Numbered from the stretch's first letter, positions 1-9,186 are shown. The stretch: DNA of 64,000 nt from JBFWMG01 sp050251715 (GCA_050251715.1 JBFWMG010000005.1:62001-126000); one strand, 5' to 3'. Numbers and translations: made by a program. Notes: generated by a model not told the origin, from the letters alone.

Positions 1-2
1 TT

Positions 3-1034
3 TTGGGCATCCAAAAGGCGCTGAACGCCACCACGCGCAACCTGGCCGCGCTCATGACCGACATCAGCGACGGCGCGGCCCAGCTGGGCCAGGCCGCCGC
101 CACGTTCAAGGAGGTGTCCGAAGCCCTGCTCCGAGGCGCCGACTCCATGCATGAGCAGACCAACGGCGTGGCCAGTTCCACGGACCAGATATCCATGAAC
201 ATCAATACGGTGGCCACGGCCTCGGAAGAGATGAGCGTGAACGTGTCCACGGTTTCCGCCACGGCCGAGGAAATGTCCCACGCCATGGACAACGTGAGCC
301 ATACGGTGAACGGCATGCGCCAGTCCATCGCCAGCATTGTGGAGAGCGCGCACCAGGGCGCGGACGTGGCGGCCAGCGCCTCGTCCATGGCCGACCATGC
401 CACGCGCACCATGAACCACCTGGGCCAGGCCGCGCACGAAATCGGCATGGTCACGGCGGTCATCAAGCGCATTGCCGAACAGACCAACCTGCTGGCGCTG
501 AACGCGACCATCGAGGCGGCCAGCGCCGGAGACGCGGGCAAGGGCTTCGCCGTGGTCGCGGGCGAAATCAAGGAGCTGGCCAACCAGTCGGCCAAGGCGG
601 CCGAGGACATCGCGGCCCGCATCCACGACATGCAGGAAAACACCACCGACGCGGTGGCCGTCATCGGCGAGGTGGCGCAGATCATCGGCAACATCAACCA
701 TCAGGTGGGCATCATCACCGAGGCGGTGTCGCGCCAGACAGAGGCGTCCAACGCGATATCCACCAACATTGCCGACACGGCCAAGGGCGCGGGCGACATT
801 GCCCAGACCATCGCCGAATTGGCCAAGGGCGCCAACGAGGTGTCGCGCAATACGGGCGAGGTGGCCAAGGCGGTCAACGACGTGGCCGCGAACATCTTTA
901 CCGTGAGCAACCTGGCCACGGAAAGCCGCAACGGTGCGGAGCGGGTGGACCATTCCGTTGTCGAGCTGGCCCGGCTGGCCGATCAGCTGCGGGGAGCGGT
1001 GGGCAAGTTCACCATCGAGGAGGACAAGGCATGA
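3..1034 (+). CDS. methyl-accepting chemotaxis protein, C-terminal part (5' truncated by window)
   Basis: Cytoplasmic signalling part of a chemoreceptor, which would control the CheA kinase through CheW. The visible 343 residues are a long helical, Ala/Thr/Ser-rich coiled coil. The conserved hairpin tip of the family is seen around residues 160-190 (IAEQTNLLALNATIEAA, then GFAVVAGEIKELANQSA), and methylation-helix-like repeats lie on both sides. The true start, sensor domain and membrane segments lie left of the window, so the ligand is unknown. The stop codon overlaps the next gene by 4 bp (ATGA), so the two are probably co-translated. Confidence 0.93.
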   Translation: MGIQKALNATTRNLAALMTDISDGAAQLGQAAATFKEVSEALLRGADSMHEQTNGVASSTDQISMNINTVATASEEMSVNVSTVSATAEEMSHAMDNVSHTVNGMRQSIASIVESAHQGADVAASASSMADHATRTMNHLGQAAHEIGMVTAVIKRIAEQTNLLALNATIEAASAGDAGKGFAVVAGEIKELANQSAKAAEDIAARIHDMQENTTDAVAVIGEVAQIIGNINHQVGIITEAVSRQTEASNAISTNIADTAKGAGDIAQTIAELAKGANEVSRNTGEVAKAVNDVAANIFTVSNLATESRNGAERVDHSVVELARLADQLRGAVGKFTIEEDKA

Positions 1035-1513
1035 CCAGCCGGATGACGGGATCCATGACCTTGCTGGAACGGCGGCGGATCGAGGCGGGCACGCTGGAGC
1101 GCGTGTATGCGGTGCTCTGCGCGCGCGAGGGCGAGGCGGCCGCACTGGCCTCGCTGGAGGCGATCCTGGGCGCCATGGCCGTGGACGCGGGCCGTGCCTT
1201 TGCGGCGCAGGCGCCGGACGGGCCGTCCTTCGCCCACTTCGCCACCGTGGTGGATCTGTGGCAGGGTACGGGCGCGTTGGACATCCGCAACATGCACGCC
1301 ACGGACACCACCCTCACCTTCGAGGTGCACCGCTGCGCCTATGCGAATCTGTACAGGGAGATGGGCATGCCGCAACAGCTGGTTGAGCGGCTGTCCTGCA
1401 ACCGAGACGGCCCGTTCGCACGCGGCTATTCGCCGCACATCCGCTTTGTGCGCACCCACACCGTGGCGGGCGGCGGGCCGTTTTGCGATTTTTCTTTCAC
1501 GTGGGAGGCGTAG
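1031..1513 (+). CDS. L-2-amino-thiazoline-4-carboxylate hydrolase-like protein
   Basis: A 160-residue soluble protein of the ATC hydrolase-like family. Its C-terminal half carries the family pattern: a YREMGM segment, then LSCNRDGPFARGYSP, then RTHTVAGGGPFCDF, with conserved Cys, Asn, Arg and Asp residues. Characterised members open the thiazoline ring in cysteine formation, but most relatives are of unknown substrate, so only the family is assigned. GAGGAGG seven bases upstream supports the ATG, which overlaps the stop of the preceding chemoreceptor. The coupling suggests a sensory or accessory role with that receptor, which is inference. Confidence 0.75.
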   Translation: MTSRMTGSMTLLERRRIEAGTLERVYAVLCAREGEAAALASLEAILGAMAVDAGRAFAAQAPDGPSFAHFATVVDLWQGTGALDIRNMHATDTTLTFEVHRCAYANLYREMGMPQQLVERLSCNRDGPFARGYSPHIRFVRTHTVAGGGPFCDFSFTWEA

Positions 1514-1659
1514 CGGCCAAGCCTCTTTTCCGCCACATCCCGCGTCCCCGCATCCATCCAAGAGGCCCGGTCGGCATTCTTTGTGCCCGCGCCCCCTCTC
1601 CGAACCATGCCCGCACGAGTCTCTTCCAGGAGCGCGTTTGCCGCAGGCGGCGAAGAGCC

Positions 1660-1689
1660 TTGAGACCACGCGGGAAAATCATGTATAAT
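1660..1689 (+). promoter_or_regulatory. sigma-70 type promoter for the binding-protein gene
   Basis: TTGAGA (1660-1665), an 18-bp spacer, and a perfect TATAAT (1684-1689). It lies about 50 bp before the ATG at 1740 in the otherwise empty gap 1514-1739. Confidence 0.6.
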
Positions 1690-1739
1690 CCGTTAAAACA
1701 TCATGAGAGGAGCGCCCCTCGCCGCTCTGGAGATGCGAC

Positions 1740-2525
1740 ATGTCCAAGAGTCTCCGGATACTCGCAACGGCCGTGTGCCTGATATGCGTCCTGATCCACG
1801 CTCCCGCCCTGCGTGCCGTCCACGCCGATGCCGAGGCGCCCTCCCCCCTGGTCTTTGTTGACGAGCCCTTCCCGTCCTTTTCCGATGGCCCCATGGACGG
1901 CCTGGCCGAGAAGGGCATCAGCCTCGACCTGCTCAAGGCCGTGTGCGGCAGAATGGGCTATGGGGTACACATCAAACTCATGCCCTTTGCCCGCGCCCTG
2001 AAGACCGTGCGTCAGGGCCAGGCCGACGGCATCCCCCTGCTCGTGAATACAAAGGAACGGCGCCGGTTTCTCGTCTTCACCTCCGAAATCGTGCACGGCC
2101 GGGAATTCTTCTATTACAACCATGCCAAGCGGAAGGACTTCCAGTGGTCCGGATACGCGGATCTCAAAGGCCTCTCCATCGGCCTGGTGCGGGGCTACAC
2201 CTATACCGAAAGTTTCGAGTCCGCCGTGAAGCAATATGGCCTGAATGTGGAATACGTGTCCGATTCGGAGCTGAACCTGGGCAAACTGGCGGCCGGACGC
2301 ATCGACGTGGCCCTGGAGGACGAATTCCTGTTCCGCGCGGTGATGGAGGCGCATCCGCAATGGCGCGACGCCCTGCGGCCAAGCCCGAAGCCGGTCTCCA
2401 CATACGGCTGGAGCATGGGCATCTCAAAACGCTCCCCCCTGGCGCGGCGCGTGGAAGAGATCAACCGCATCCTGCACGACATGCGGCGGGACGGCCAACT
2501 GGATGCGATCATCGGACAGAGATGA
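1740..2525 (+). CDS. periplasmic substrate-binding protein, family 3 (SBP_bac_3)
   Basis: A 261-residue exported solute-binding protein. Residues 1-30 form a signal peptide with a hydrophobic core ending in ALRAVHA. The rest follows the amino-acid-type family 3 fold: FVDEPFPSFS at the start, GISLDLLKAVCGRMGY, an FARALKTVRQGQAD region, the LKGLSIGLVRGYTYT hinge and LAAGRIDVALEDE. No permease or ATPase gene adjoins it, so it may serve a distant transporter or a sensor kinase. The start is supported by GGAG nine bases upstream. Substrate unknown. Confidence 0.85.
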   Translation: MSKSLRILATAVCLICVLIHAPALRAVHADAEAPSPLVFVDEPFPSFSDGPMDGLAEKGISLDLLKAVCGRMGYGVHIKLMPFARALKTVRQGQADGIPLLVNTKERRRFLVFTSEIVHGREFFYYNHAKRKDFQWSGYADLKGLSIGLVRGYTYTESFESAVKQYGLNVEYVSDSELNLGKLAAGRIDVALEDEFLFRAVMEAHPQWRDALRPSPKPVSTYGWSMGISKRSPLARRVEEINRILHDMRRDGQLDAIIGQR

Positions 2526-2590
2526 TGTCCACCCGCCTTGCGCCTGGTCGGCCCGCGACACGCGCCTCTTTGCCCCGCCAGCCCTTTCCC

Positions 2591-2626
2591 AAACGAAAAA
2601 GCGCCAACCCTTTCGGATTGGCGCTT
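2591..2626 (-). terminator. rho-independent terminator of the tRNA-Leu gene
   Basis: On the minus strand a 9-bp stem AAGCGCCAA/TTGGCGCTT (arms at 2618-2626 and 2599-2607) is followed by TTTTTCGTTT. It lies directly downstream of the tRNA. It may also stop plus-strand reading from the binding-protein gene. Confidence 0.8.
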
Positions 2627-2635
2627 CATGTTCGA

Positions 2636-2722
2636 TGGTGCCGAAGAGAGGACTCGAACCTCCACGGAGTTGCCCCCACTAGACCCTGAACCTAGCGTGT
2701 CTACCAATTCCACCACTTCGGC
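2636..2722 (-). tRNA. tRNA-Leu (anticodon CAG)
   Basis: The minus strand reads as an 87-nt class II tRNA. The acceptor stem is GCCGAAG/CTTCGGC, followed by discriminator A and an encoded CCA. The D-loop region is TGGTGGAATTGGTAGACAC. The anticodon stem-loop is CTAGG-TTCAGGG-TCTAG with CAG in the loop. A long variable arm and a GGTTCGAGTCC T-arm follow. It is a single isolated gene. Confidence 0.97.
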
Positions 2723-2736
2723 GTCACGAGAAATGC

Positions 2737-2765
2737 GGTCTATCCCAAAGCCGGACGGCTGGCAA
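2737..2765 (-). promoter_or_regulatory. possible promoter of the tRNA-Leu gene
   Basis: On the minus strand TTGCCA (2765-2760), a 17-bp spacer and TAGACC (2742-2737) precede the tRNA by 15 bp. The -35 is good and the -10 is weak. Confidence 0.35.
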
Positions 2766-2986
2766 GCATTTTGTTTGCCCTGGCCAAAACTTTTTGCTAC
2801 CCCGCAACGCGGGACAGGACAAACCCGCCGCACGGCCCGGAAAATCAGGCCCGCCCAGCGGCAGCGCGCCGTGGGCCGCCCGGCGGCCTTTACGCCAGAC
2901 GGGTTTTGCGGTAACTCTCGTCCCCTTGCCCGCGCCGGAAAATCGCGCCGGACAGCGAACCAACCCTTTCACAACGCGTTGCACAC

Positions 2987-3934
2987 ATGATTATCGCCAG
3001 GGAACGGTCTGAAATCACCCTTGATCTCGCCTCGGGAAGCTGCGTCACCATCGGCAACTTCGACGGCGTGCACATGGGCCATCAAAAACTCATTGGCCGC
3101 GTGGTGGCCATGGCCCGCACGCGCGGCATGAAAAGCGTGGTGGTCTCGTTTTGCCCCCACCCCCTGCGCGTGCTCGTGGGGCCGCACACCCCGCCCTTCA
3201 TCACCGTGCGCGACCGCAAGCTGGATCTGCTGGAAGGCCTGGGCGTGGACATGGTGCTGCTCGTGAACTTTACCAAGGAACTCGCCTCCATGGCGCCCGA
3301 GACCTTTGTGGAGGAATATCTCGTGGGCTGGCTCAACACCCGCGAACTGGTGGTGGGCTACGACTATTCCTTTGGCAAGGGCCGCAAGGGCAATTTCGAA
3401 TTGCTCAAGGCCCGGGGCGCGGTGCACGGCTTTGGCGTGGAACAGCTCGACCCGGTCATCATCAACGGCGCCATCGTCAGTTCCACCCGCATCCGCGACA
3501 TCATCCGCGCGGGCGACGTGTGGGGCGTCAAGCCCCTGCTGGGCCGTTTCTACGTGGTGCAGGGGTCCGTGGTGCACGGCAAGGACCGGGGCGGCCGCCT
3601 GCTGGGCTTCCCCACCGCCAACCTGGAGCTGGAAAACGAGCTCTACCCCGACAACGGCGTGTACGCCGTGTGGGTGCAGACCGAGGACGGCGTGCGCAGG
3701 CGCGGCATGGCCAACATCGGCTCCAACCCCACCTTCAACAACAAGGACACCACGGTGGAGGTCCACATCCTGGACTTTGACCAGGACATCTATGACCAAC
3801 GCCTCACGGTGCATTTCGTGCAGCGCCTGCGCGACGAGATGAAGTTCAGCGGGCTTGACGCGCTCATTGCCCAGATCAAGGCGGACATCGCCCTGGGCCG
3901 CACCATCCTCGACAGCCCCGAGGCCCAGCTCTAG
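2987..3934 (+). CDS. ribF: bifunctional riboflavin kinase / FAD synthetase
   Basis: Makes FMN from riboflavin and FAD from FMN. The 315 residues match the usual bifunctional length. The N-terminal nucleotidyltransferase domain (about 1-160) shows VTIGNFDGVHMGHQKLI and the later SSTRIRDIIRAG. The C-terminal kinase domain (about 180-310) shows GRLLGFPTANLE, the YAVWV strand and NIGSNPTF. The product is soluble and housekeeping. The next gene follows after 8 bp in the same direction, so they are probably co-transcribed, though no functional link is obvious. Confidence 0.95.
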   Translation: MIIARERSEITLDLASGSCVTIGNFDGVHMGHQKLIGRVVAMARTRGMKSVVVSFCPHPLRVLVGPHTPPFITVRDRKLDLLEGLGVDMVLLVNFTKELASMAPETFVEEYLVGWLNTRELVVGYDYSFGKGRKGNFELLKARGAVHGFGVEQLDPVIINGAIVSSTRIRDIIRAGDVWGVKPLLGRFYVVQGSVVHGKDRGGRLLGFPTANLELENELYPDNGVYAVWVQTEDGVRRRGMANIGSNPTFNNKDTTVEVHILDFDQDIYDQRLTVHFVQRLRDEMKFSGLDALIAQIKADIALGRTILDSPEAQL

Positions 3935-3942
3935 CTCCCGCC

Positions 3943-5760
3943 ATGGATATCCTGTTCGCACCATTCCGCAAACTCTGGGAAGAAACCGTCCGCGTCTACC
4001 GCAACGTCAGCATGGCGCGCTGGCTGGTGCTGGGCATCCTGGCCGGGCTGTTGTCCGGCGTGGCGGCCATCCTGTTCTTCACGGGCATCGAATATTTCAA
4101 GCACCTCTTCCTGGGCCAGTGGGCCTCGCTGGACCTGCCCGCCCCGGCGGGCGAGGGATTGTTCCACGGCCATGTGCTGGGTCCGGCACGGATCTGGGCT
4201 GTGCCGGTCCTGACCACGCTGGTCGGCCTGGTCACGGGCTGGCTGGTGGAACGCCACATCCCGGAGGCCATCAAGGCGGGCACGGACGGCACCGACGCCA
4301 TGATAAAAAGCTTCCACCAGCAGCAGGGCAACATCCGCCCGCCGGTGTGGGGCATCCGGGGGCTCACCTCCATCCTGACCATCGCCTCGGGCGGCAGCGC
4401 GGGCCGCGAGGGGCCCATCTCGCAGATATGCGCGGGCATCGGCTGCTGGCTGGCCAACACCCTGCACCTGTCGGCCAAGGACCGCCGCATCCTGCTGCTG
4501 GCTGGCGCGGCGGGCGGGCTGGGCGCCATTTTCCGCGCGCCCATGGGCGGCGCGCTCACGGCCATCGAGGTCATCTACCGCGAGGATTTCGAGTCCGACG
4601 CGCTGTTGCCCGCCGTGCTGTCCTCCGTGGTGGCCTATTCGCTCAACTCGCTGGTGTTCGGCACCACCCCCATTTTGGGCACCCCCCCGGATCTTGCCTT
4701 CGCGGTTTCCGAGCTGCCGTTCTACGTGGTGCTGGCGCTTTTCTGCTCGCTCACGGGCTGGTTCTACGTGCGCACCTTCTATTTCGTGAAATACAAGGTG
4801 TTCTTTCCCCTGCACGGGCGCATCGGCATCATGTGGACCATGGCGCTGGGCGGCCTAATCATGGGGCTCATCGGCATGGGCTTTCCGCAGGTGCTCTCCG
4901 GCGGCTACGGCTGGCTGGAGCTGGCCATCCACGGCAACCTGACCCTGACCATGCTCGGGATCATCATCTTCATGAAGACCATTGCCACGGCCGTGACGCT
5001 GGGGTCTGGCATGAGCGGCGGCATGTTCGCGCCCGCGCTGTTCGTGGGCGGCATGAGCGGCGGGGTCATCGGCTTTGGCGCGGCCCAGCTTTTCCCGGGC
5101 ATGATCGCCAACCCCGGCGCGTTTGTGCTGGTGGGCATGGCCACCTTTTTCGCGGGCGTGGCCAACGCGCCCATCGGGCCGCTGTTCATGGTCTGCGAAC
5201 TGACCGGGGGCTATGCGCTGCTTGCGCCGCTCATGCTCTCGGCGGCCATCTGCCTGGTCATCAACCGGCATATTTCGCTGTACGAGAACCAGGTGGACAA
5301 CAAGTTCGACTCTCCGGCGCACATCAAGGACAAGACCATGAACCTGCTGGAGGGGTTGCAGGTGCGCGACTTCTACTCGCCGGGCACCGTGGTCACGCTG
5401 GAGGAAGGCACCACGCTCAAGGCGCTGACCAACATCATCGCGGGCACCACGGATTTCTATTTTCCGGTGAAGAACGAGTCAGGGGATTTGACGGGCATTT
5501 TGGCCGTGCCGGACGTGCGGCAGGTGATGTTCGAATCGAGCCTGTTCGACCTGGTGCTGGTGCGCGACCTGGCGCGCAAGCCCACGGTGCTGCGCCTGGA
5601 CGACGACCTGTATTCCGCGCTGCTCGAATTCGTGGAAACCGACCTGGGCCAGATCCCGGTGGTGGGCGAGGACAACGAGATCATCGGCTCCATCCACCGC
5701 GAAAACGTGTTCAAGGCCTACTCGTCCACGCTCAAGAGCATCCACGAGGACGCGGCGTAG
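3943..5760 (+). CDS. ClC family chloride channel/antiporter with CBS pair
   Basis: A 605-residue inner-membrane ClC protein. The selectivity-filter motifs are present: GSAGREGP near residue 153, which keeps the gating Glu, and GSGMSGGMFAPALFVG near residue 355. About ten to eleven hydrophobic helices fill residues 20-440. Two CBS-type segments follow (about 465-600), a common regulatory tail that binds adenine nucleotides in relatives. Whether it is a channel or a proton antiporter cannot be decided by eye. It lies 8 bp after ribF and is convergent with the next gene. Confidence 0.93.
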   Translation: MDILFAPFRKLWEETVRVYRNVSMARWLVLGILAGLLSGVAAILFFTGIEYFKHLFLGQWASLDLPAPAGEGLFHGHVLGPARIWAVPVLTTLVGLVTGWLVERHIPEAIKAGTDGTDAMIKSFHQQQGNIRPPVWGIRGLTSILTIASGGSAGREGPISQICAGIGCWLANTLHLSAKDRRILLLAGAAGGLGAIFRAPMGGALTAIEVIYREDFESDALLPAVLSSVVAYSLNSLVFGTTPILGTPPDLAFAVSELPFYVVLALFCSLTGWFYVRTFYFVKYKVFFPLHGRIGIMWTMALGGLIMGLIGMGFPQVLSGGYGWLELAIHGNLTLTMLGIIIFMKTIATAVTLGSGMSGGMFAPALFVGGMSGGVIGFGAAQLFPGMIANPGAFVLVGMATFFAGVANAPIGPLFMVCELTGGYALLAPLMLSAAICLVINRHISLYENQVDNKFDSPAHIKDKTMNLLEGLQVRDFYSPGTVVTLEEGTTLKALTNIIAGTTDFYFPVKNESGDLTGILAVPDVRQVMFESSLFDLVLVRDLARKPTVLRLDDDLYSALLEFVETDLGQIPVVGEDNEIIGSIHRENVFKAYSSTLKSIHEDAA

Positions 5761-5778
5761 CCCCGGCGCGCCGCCCCC

Positions 5779-6861
5779 CTACCGCACGTTCTGCACCCGG
5801 ATATACAGCCCCAGCCCCAGCATGGTGAGCGCGATGCCGCACCAGCCCCAGGGGCCGGGGAGCGCCCCGCCCAATAGAAGCACCTCGCCCGCCAACGAAA
5901 ACACCACCTCCATGGACTGCGTGCAGTCCGCCGCGGCCAGCTCCGACGCCGTGCGCGCCGCCTGGCGCGCCCACAAAAAGATGCTCGTGGCCGCCACGCC
6001 CGAAAACACCGCCACCAGCCCGGTGTTGACCACCTGGCCCATGGCCGGGGGCGGCGGGGCCACCACGGCTATGAGCACCACCCACAGCGGCACAGACCCC
6101 AGCGTGAGCAGCAGCACCCGGCAAAACGGGTCGTCCATGGCCGGATGGTCCAGGTGCGGCACGCGGCGGCTGATACCAAGTGGCCTTCGCAGAAGACAAC
6201 TTGGTATCGCGCGCCAGGACGGCGCGCCATGGGCGAAGCCCATGCGAGGCCAAGCGAAACCGCGCTTTCGCTTGGCCGAAGCGATCAAAACACAGGATGT
6301 GTTTTGATCGCAAGTTGGCATGACACCCCCCCGCGCCTCCCACACCAACTGGTTGCCAAAGGGATAGGCGAAGGCCGCCACCAGGATGGGGGCGGCGCCC
6401 AGCAGCACGTCGCGCCACGAGCCGATGGCCGCCTGCTCCACGTTGATGAGCATGACCCCCGCGAAAATGACCAGCGTGAGCGCCACGGCCCGCCACGGCA
6501 CGGGCCTGCCAAAGGCCCACAGCACCACGGGCGTGGCCAGGATGGTGGTCTGCCACGTGGCCGCCACCACCCAGCCCGGCGTGTACGACGCGCCAAAGGT
6601 GATACCCGCGTAGAAAAGCCCGAACCCCACCCCGCCCGCCAGGGTCCAGAACCGCCAGTGGCGCGCATAGAGCCGCAATGTGGCCGCGAGCAGCCGGGGC
6701 CGCGCCACGCCCAGGCCCGCAGCCAGCAGCACGAGCATCCACGCATAGCGCAACGCGGCGGACCAGACCCAATGCCCGCCCTCCAGGCTCATGGCCCGGT
6801 TGAGCACGAACGTGGTGCTGAAAAAGAGCGCGGCCAGCATGCCGGCCAGCACGATGCGCAT
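5779..6861 (-). CDS. EamA/DMT family transporter carrying an in-frame palindromic insertion
   Basis: Drug/metabolite superfamily exporter with about ten hydrophobic helices. The first half (MRIVLAGMLAALFFSTTFVLNRAM onward) and last half (SELAAADCTQSMEVVFSLAGE) are typical. Between them, about residues 180-230 form a charged stretch unlike the family (TCDQNTSC through RRPLGIS). It is encoded exactly by the hairpin element at 6171-6323. The element is 153 bp, so the frame stays open and the protein grows to 360 residues against roughly 300 for relatives. ATG 6861 is preferred over 6876 because GAGGA sits at proper distance. Function after insertion is uncertain. Confidence 0.85.
   Translation of the reverse strand: MRIVLAGMLAALFFSTTFVLNRAMSLEGGHWVWSAALRYAWMLVLLAAGLGVARPRLLAATLRLYARHWRFWTLAGGVGFGLFYAGITFGASYTPGWVVAATWQTTILATPVVLWAFGRPVPWRAVALTLVIFAGVMLINVEQAAIGSWRDVLLGAAPILVAAFAYPFGNQLVWEARGGVMPTCDQNTSCVLIASAKRKRGFAWPRMGFAHGAPSWRAIPSCLLRRPLGISRRVPHLDHPAMDDPFCRVLLLTLGSVPLWVVLIAVVAPPPPAMGQVVNTGLVAVFSGVAATSIFLWARQAARTASELAAADCTQSMEVVFSLAGEVLLLGGALPGPWGWCGIALTMLGLGLYIRVQNVR
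6171..6323. repeat. composite palindromic element: five consecutive hairpins inside a coding region
   Basis: Five perfect stems follow each other almost without gaps. They are GATACCAAGT (6172-6181/6199-6208), GCGCGCC (6209-6215/6221-6227), CATGGGC (6228-6234/6238-6244), GGCCAAGCGAAA (6248-6259/6266-6277) and GCGATCAAAACACA (6281-6294/6298-6311). The outer ends TGATACCAAGTGGC and TCATGCCAACTTGC (reverse complement) form an imperfect terminal inverted repeat. At 153 bp it is divisible by three and has no stop in the host frame. It encodes no transposase, so it would be a non-autonomous palindromic insertion, comparable in behaviour to Rickettsia palindromic elements. Confidence 0.8.
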
Positions 6862-6995
6862 GCGGTGTCCTCGCAAAGGTGTGGAGTGGCGGCTCCGGCG
6901 CGGTGCGCGGGCCGTCCTTCGGGCTACGGCCCGCAGCGGCCGAGCGCAAGCGAAAAATGAGGGCTGCGCCGGGAGGCAATTCTACCTCCCGTCGG

Positions 6996-7160
6996 CTACT
7001 CCCGGCGGAATCGGGGCGGCATGGGCGCGCCGCAGAAGCGGCAGGCCACGGTCATGTCGCGTTGCTCTGACCGTACCACCTGGGGCTTGCCACACTTGGG
7101 ACAGGTGCGTTTGAGACCCCGGATGGCGCCGATGATGGATGCGAACAGAAAAGGGTGCAT
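6996..7160 (-). CDS. small zinc-ribbon-like protein
   Basis: A 54-residue protein with an N-terminal hydrophobic patch (FLFASIIGAIRGL) and two Cys pairs, CPKC and CRFC, spaced as a rubredoxin-like zinc ribbon. GGAG lies eight bases before the ATG. Role unknown; it sits downstream of the Kef-type antiporter on the same strand, 31 bp after its stop. Confidence 0.6.
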   Translation of the reverse strand: MHPFLFASIIGAIRGLKRTCPKCGKPQVVRSEQRDMTVACRFCGAPMPPRFRRE

Positions 7161-7191
7161 ACCGTCTCCTTTCGTTGTCCGGCCAGCGCCC

Positions 7192-9186
7192 TCATGCGTC
7201 TGCGCCCTCCCCTTCCACCCCGCAGGCGGCCGGGGTGGCCACGGAGCAAAAGGCGAGGCGGTTGTCGCGGCCGCCGATGATGGCCACCAGGTCGCCGGGC
7301 TGAAGCACGAATGCCGCGTCCGGATTGGCCGTGAGCGCTCCGTCGCGCACCACGCCCACCACCGAAGCCCCGGTACGGCGGCGCAGCTCGCTGCGGCCAA
7401 TGGAATGCCCGGCCAGGGGGCTGGCCGCCTCCAGCCGGAACCACTGCAGGTCGAAATGGCTTTCCGCATCACGCAACTGGGCCAGTTCGCGGTAGTCGTG
7501 GTGGGCCTCGTACATGTGGGCGTACATCTCGCGGCGCATGGCCTCGACGTCGCGCTGCACCTCGGCAGGGGCCACGCCCAGGCGCACCAGCACCTGCCGC
7601 GCCAGCTCCAGGCTAGCCTCGAATTCGGGCAGCACCACCTCGCGTACGCCAAGCCCGCGCATCATGGCGATATAATCGTCACCATGGGAACCGGCCACCA
7701 TGTCCAGGCCCGGGGCCAGGCGGCGGGTCTCCTCAACCACGGCCCGCGCCGCCACCAAGCCGGGCACCGTGACCACCAGCAGCGCGGCCGCCTTGACCCC
7801 GGCCGCCTCCAGCACGACCTCCTGGGCCGCGTCGCCGTAGACCACGGGCATGCCCGCGTCGCGCACGGCCTCGAAGCGTCGATGATCCAGCTCCACCACC
7901 GCCAGGGGCACGTCCAGCCGGTGCAGCATCTGGGCAATGCGAAAACCCACCCGGCCTCCGCCCGCGACGACCACGTGCCCCTGCAGCCCGGCCTCGGGCA
8001 TGTTGTGCGTTTCCAGCGTCTCGCGGCGGAACCACCGCTTCTTCAAGGTGTATATCCCGGCCGTGCGCCCGGAAACCAGCGGCGTGAGCACCATGGTCAC
8101 GATGGCGGTGCAGAGGACGAGGGAGTATGCCTCGTTGCCAATGGAACCCGTGGCCACACCCACCCGCGCCAACACGAACGCGAATTCGCCCACCTGGAAC
8201 ATGCCCAGGCCCACGGCCAGGGGAATGACGTTGCCGTAGCCGAAGAACCGCGCCAGCACTGCGAAAATGGCCCCCTTGCCCAGGCCCACGGCCAGCACCA
8301 GCCCGCACACCTGCCACACGTGACCGGCCAGAAAGGCGGGGTCGAGCAACATGCCCACGGAGGTGAAGAAGAGCAGGCCGAACAGATCGCGCAGGGGAAT
8401 GATGTCGGCCAGAGCCTGATGGCCGTAGTCGGATTCGCTGAGCACCATGCCCGCCACGAACGCGCCGAAAGCGAAGGACAGCCCTGCCATGTGCGTGGCG
8501 TAGCCCACCCCCAGGCCAATGGCGGTGATGGCCATGAGAAAGAGCTCGCGCGAGCCAAGCCGGGCGATGTGCGCCATGAGCCGGGGCAAAAGCCGCGTGC
8601 CCAGCAGGATCATGGCCGCGATGAACACGGCGGCCTTGGCCAGGGCCAGTCCGATGACTGGCAAGCCGGCGGCCGGGTCGTTGAGTTGCGGCAGGGCGAT
8701 CATCATGGGGATGACGGCCAGGTCCTGCACGATGAGCATGCCGATCATGACCTTGCTGGACAGGGTGCCGAGCCAGCCCTGGTTCATGAGCGTCTTGAGG
8801 ATGACCATGGTGCTGGACAGGGAGATGAGCGCGCCCAGCCACAGCGACTCCTTCCACTCCCAGCCCAGGAAGCGGCCAATGGCGTAGCCAAGCCCGATGG
8901 TGAGCGCGATCTGGATGGGCGTGCCCATGAGCGCGATGCGCTTCACGGGCTGGAGATCCTTGAGGGAGAACTCGAGCCCCAAGGCAAAGAGCAGGAGCGC
9001 CACGCCGATTTCCGAGAGCAGCTCGATCTCGTGGATGTTGGAGACCGTGAGCCCGCCGGTGTAGGGGCCCAGCAGCACGCCCGCCACGATGTAGCCCAGA
9101 ATGAGCGGCTGCCCCAGCCGCTGCAACACGAGGCCGCAGCCGAACGAGGCCACGATGAGAAGGATGATGTCGGTGGCTATGCCCAT
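7192..9186 (-). CDS. Kef-type monovalent cation:proton antiporter with TrkA-N and TrkA-C domains
   Basis: CPA2-family antiporter, likely exchanging K+ or Na+ for H+ across the inner membrane. Residues 1-390 hold about twelve membrane helices starting TDIILLIVASFGCGLVLQRLGQPLILGYIVAGVLLGP. A Rossmann TrkA-N domain begins near 415 (GHVVVAGGGRVGFRIAQML; VVYGDAA). A TrkA-C domain covers the last 80 residues (LAGHSIGRSELRRRTGASVVGVVRDG). The 664-residue length is normal for KefB/YbaL-like proteins. The start is backed by AAGGA. The next coding region on this strand is the zinc-ribbon protein. Confidence 0.93.
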   Translation of the reverse strand: MGIATDIILLIVASFGCGLVLQRLGQPLILGYIVAGVLLGPYTGGLTVSNIHEIELLSEIGVALLLFALGLEFSLKDLQPVKRIALMGTPIQIALTIGLGYAIGRFLGWEWKESLWLGALISLSSTMVILKTLMNQGWLGTLSSKVMIGMLIVQDLAVIPMMIALPQLNDPAAGLPVIGLALAKAAVFIAAMILLGTRLLPRLMAHIARLGSRELFLMAITAIGLGVGYATHMAGLSFAFGAFVAGMVLSESDYGHQALADIIPLRDLFGLLFFTSVGMLLDPAFLAGHVWQVCGLVLAVGLGKGAIFAVLARFFGYGNVIPLAVGLGMFQVGEFAFVLARVGVATGSIGNEAYSLVLCTAIVTMVLTPLVSGRTAGIYTLKKRWFRRETLETHNMPEAGLQGHVVVAGGGRVGFRIAQMLHRLDVPLAVVELDHRRFEAVRDAGMPVVYGDAAQEVVLEAAGVKAAALLVVTVPGLVAARAVVEETRRLAPGLDMVAGSHGDDYIAMMRGLGVREVVLPEFEASLELARQVLVRLGVAPAEVQRDVEAMRREMYAHMYEAHHDYRELAQLRDAESHFDLQWFRLEAASPLAGHSIGRSELRRRTGASVVGVVRDGALTANPDAAFVLQPGDLVAIIGGRDNRLAFCSVATPAACGVEGEGADA

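Noticed and set aside
2538..2990. open frames across the tRNA and ribF leader
   Set aside because: They cross the tRNA and its terminator and lack ribosome sites and family motifs.
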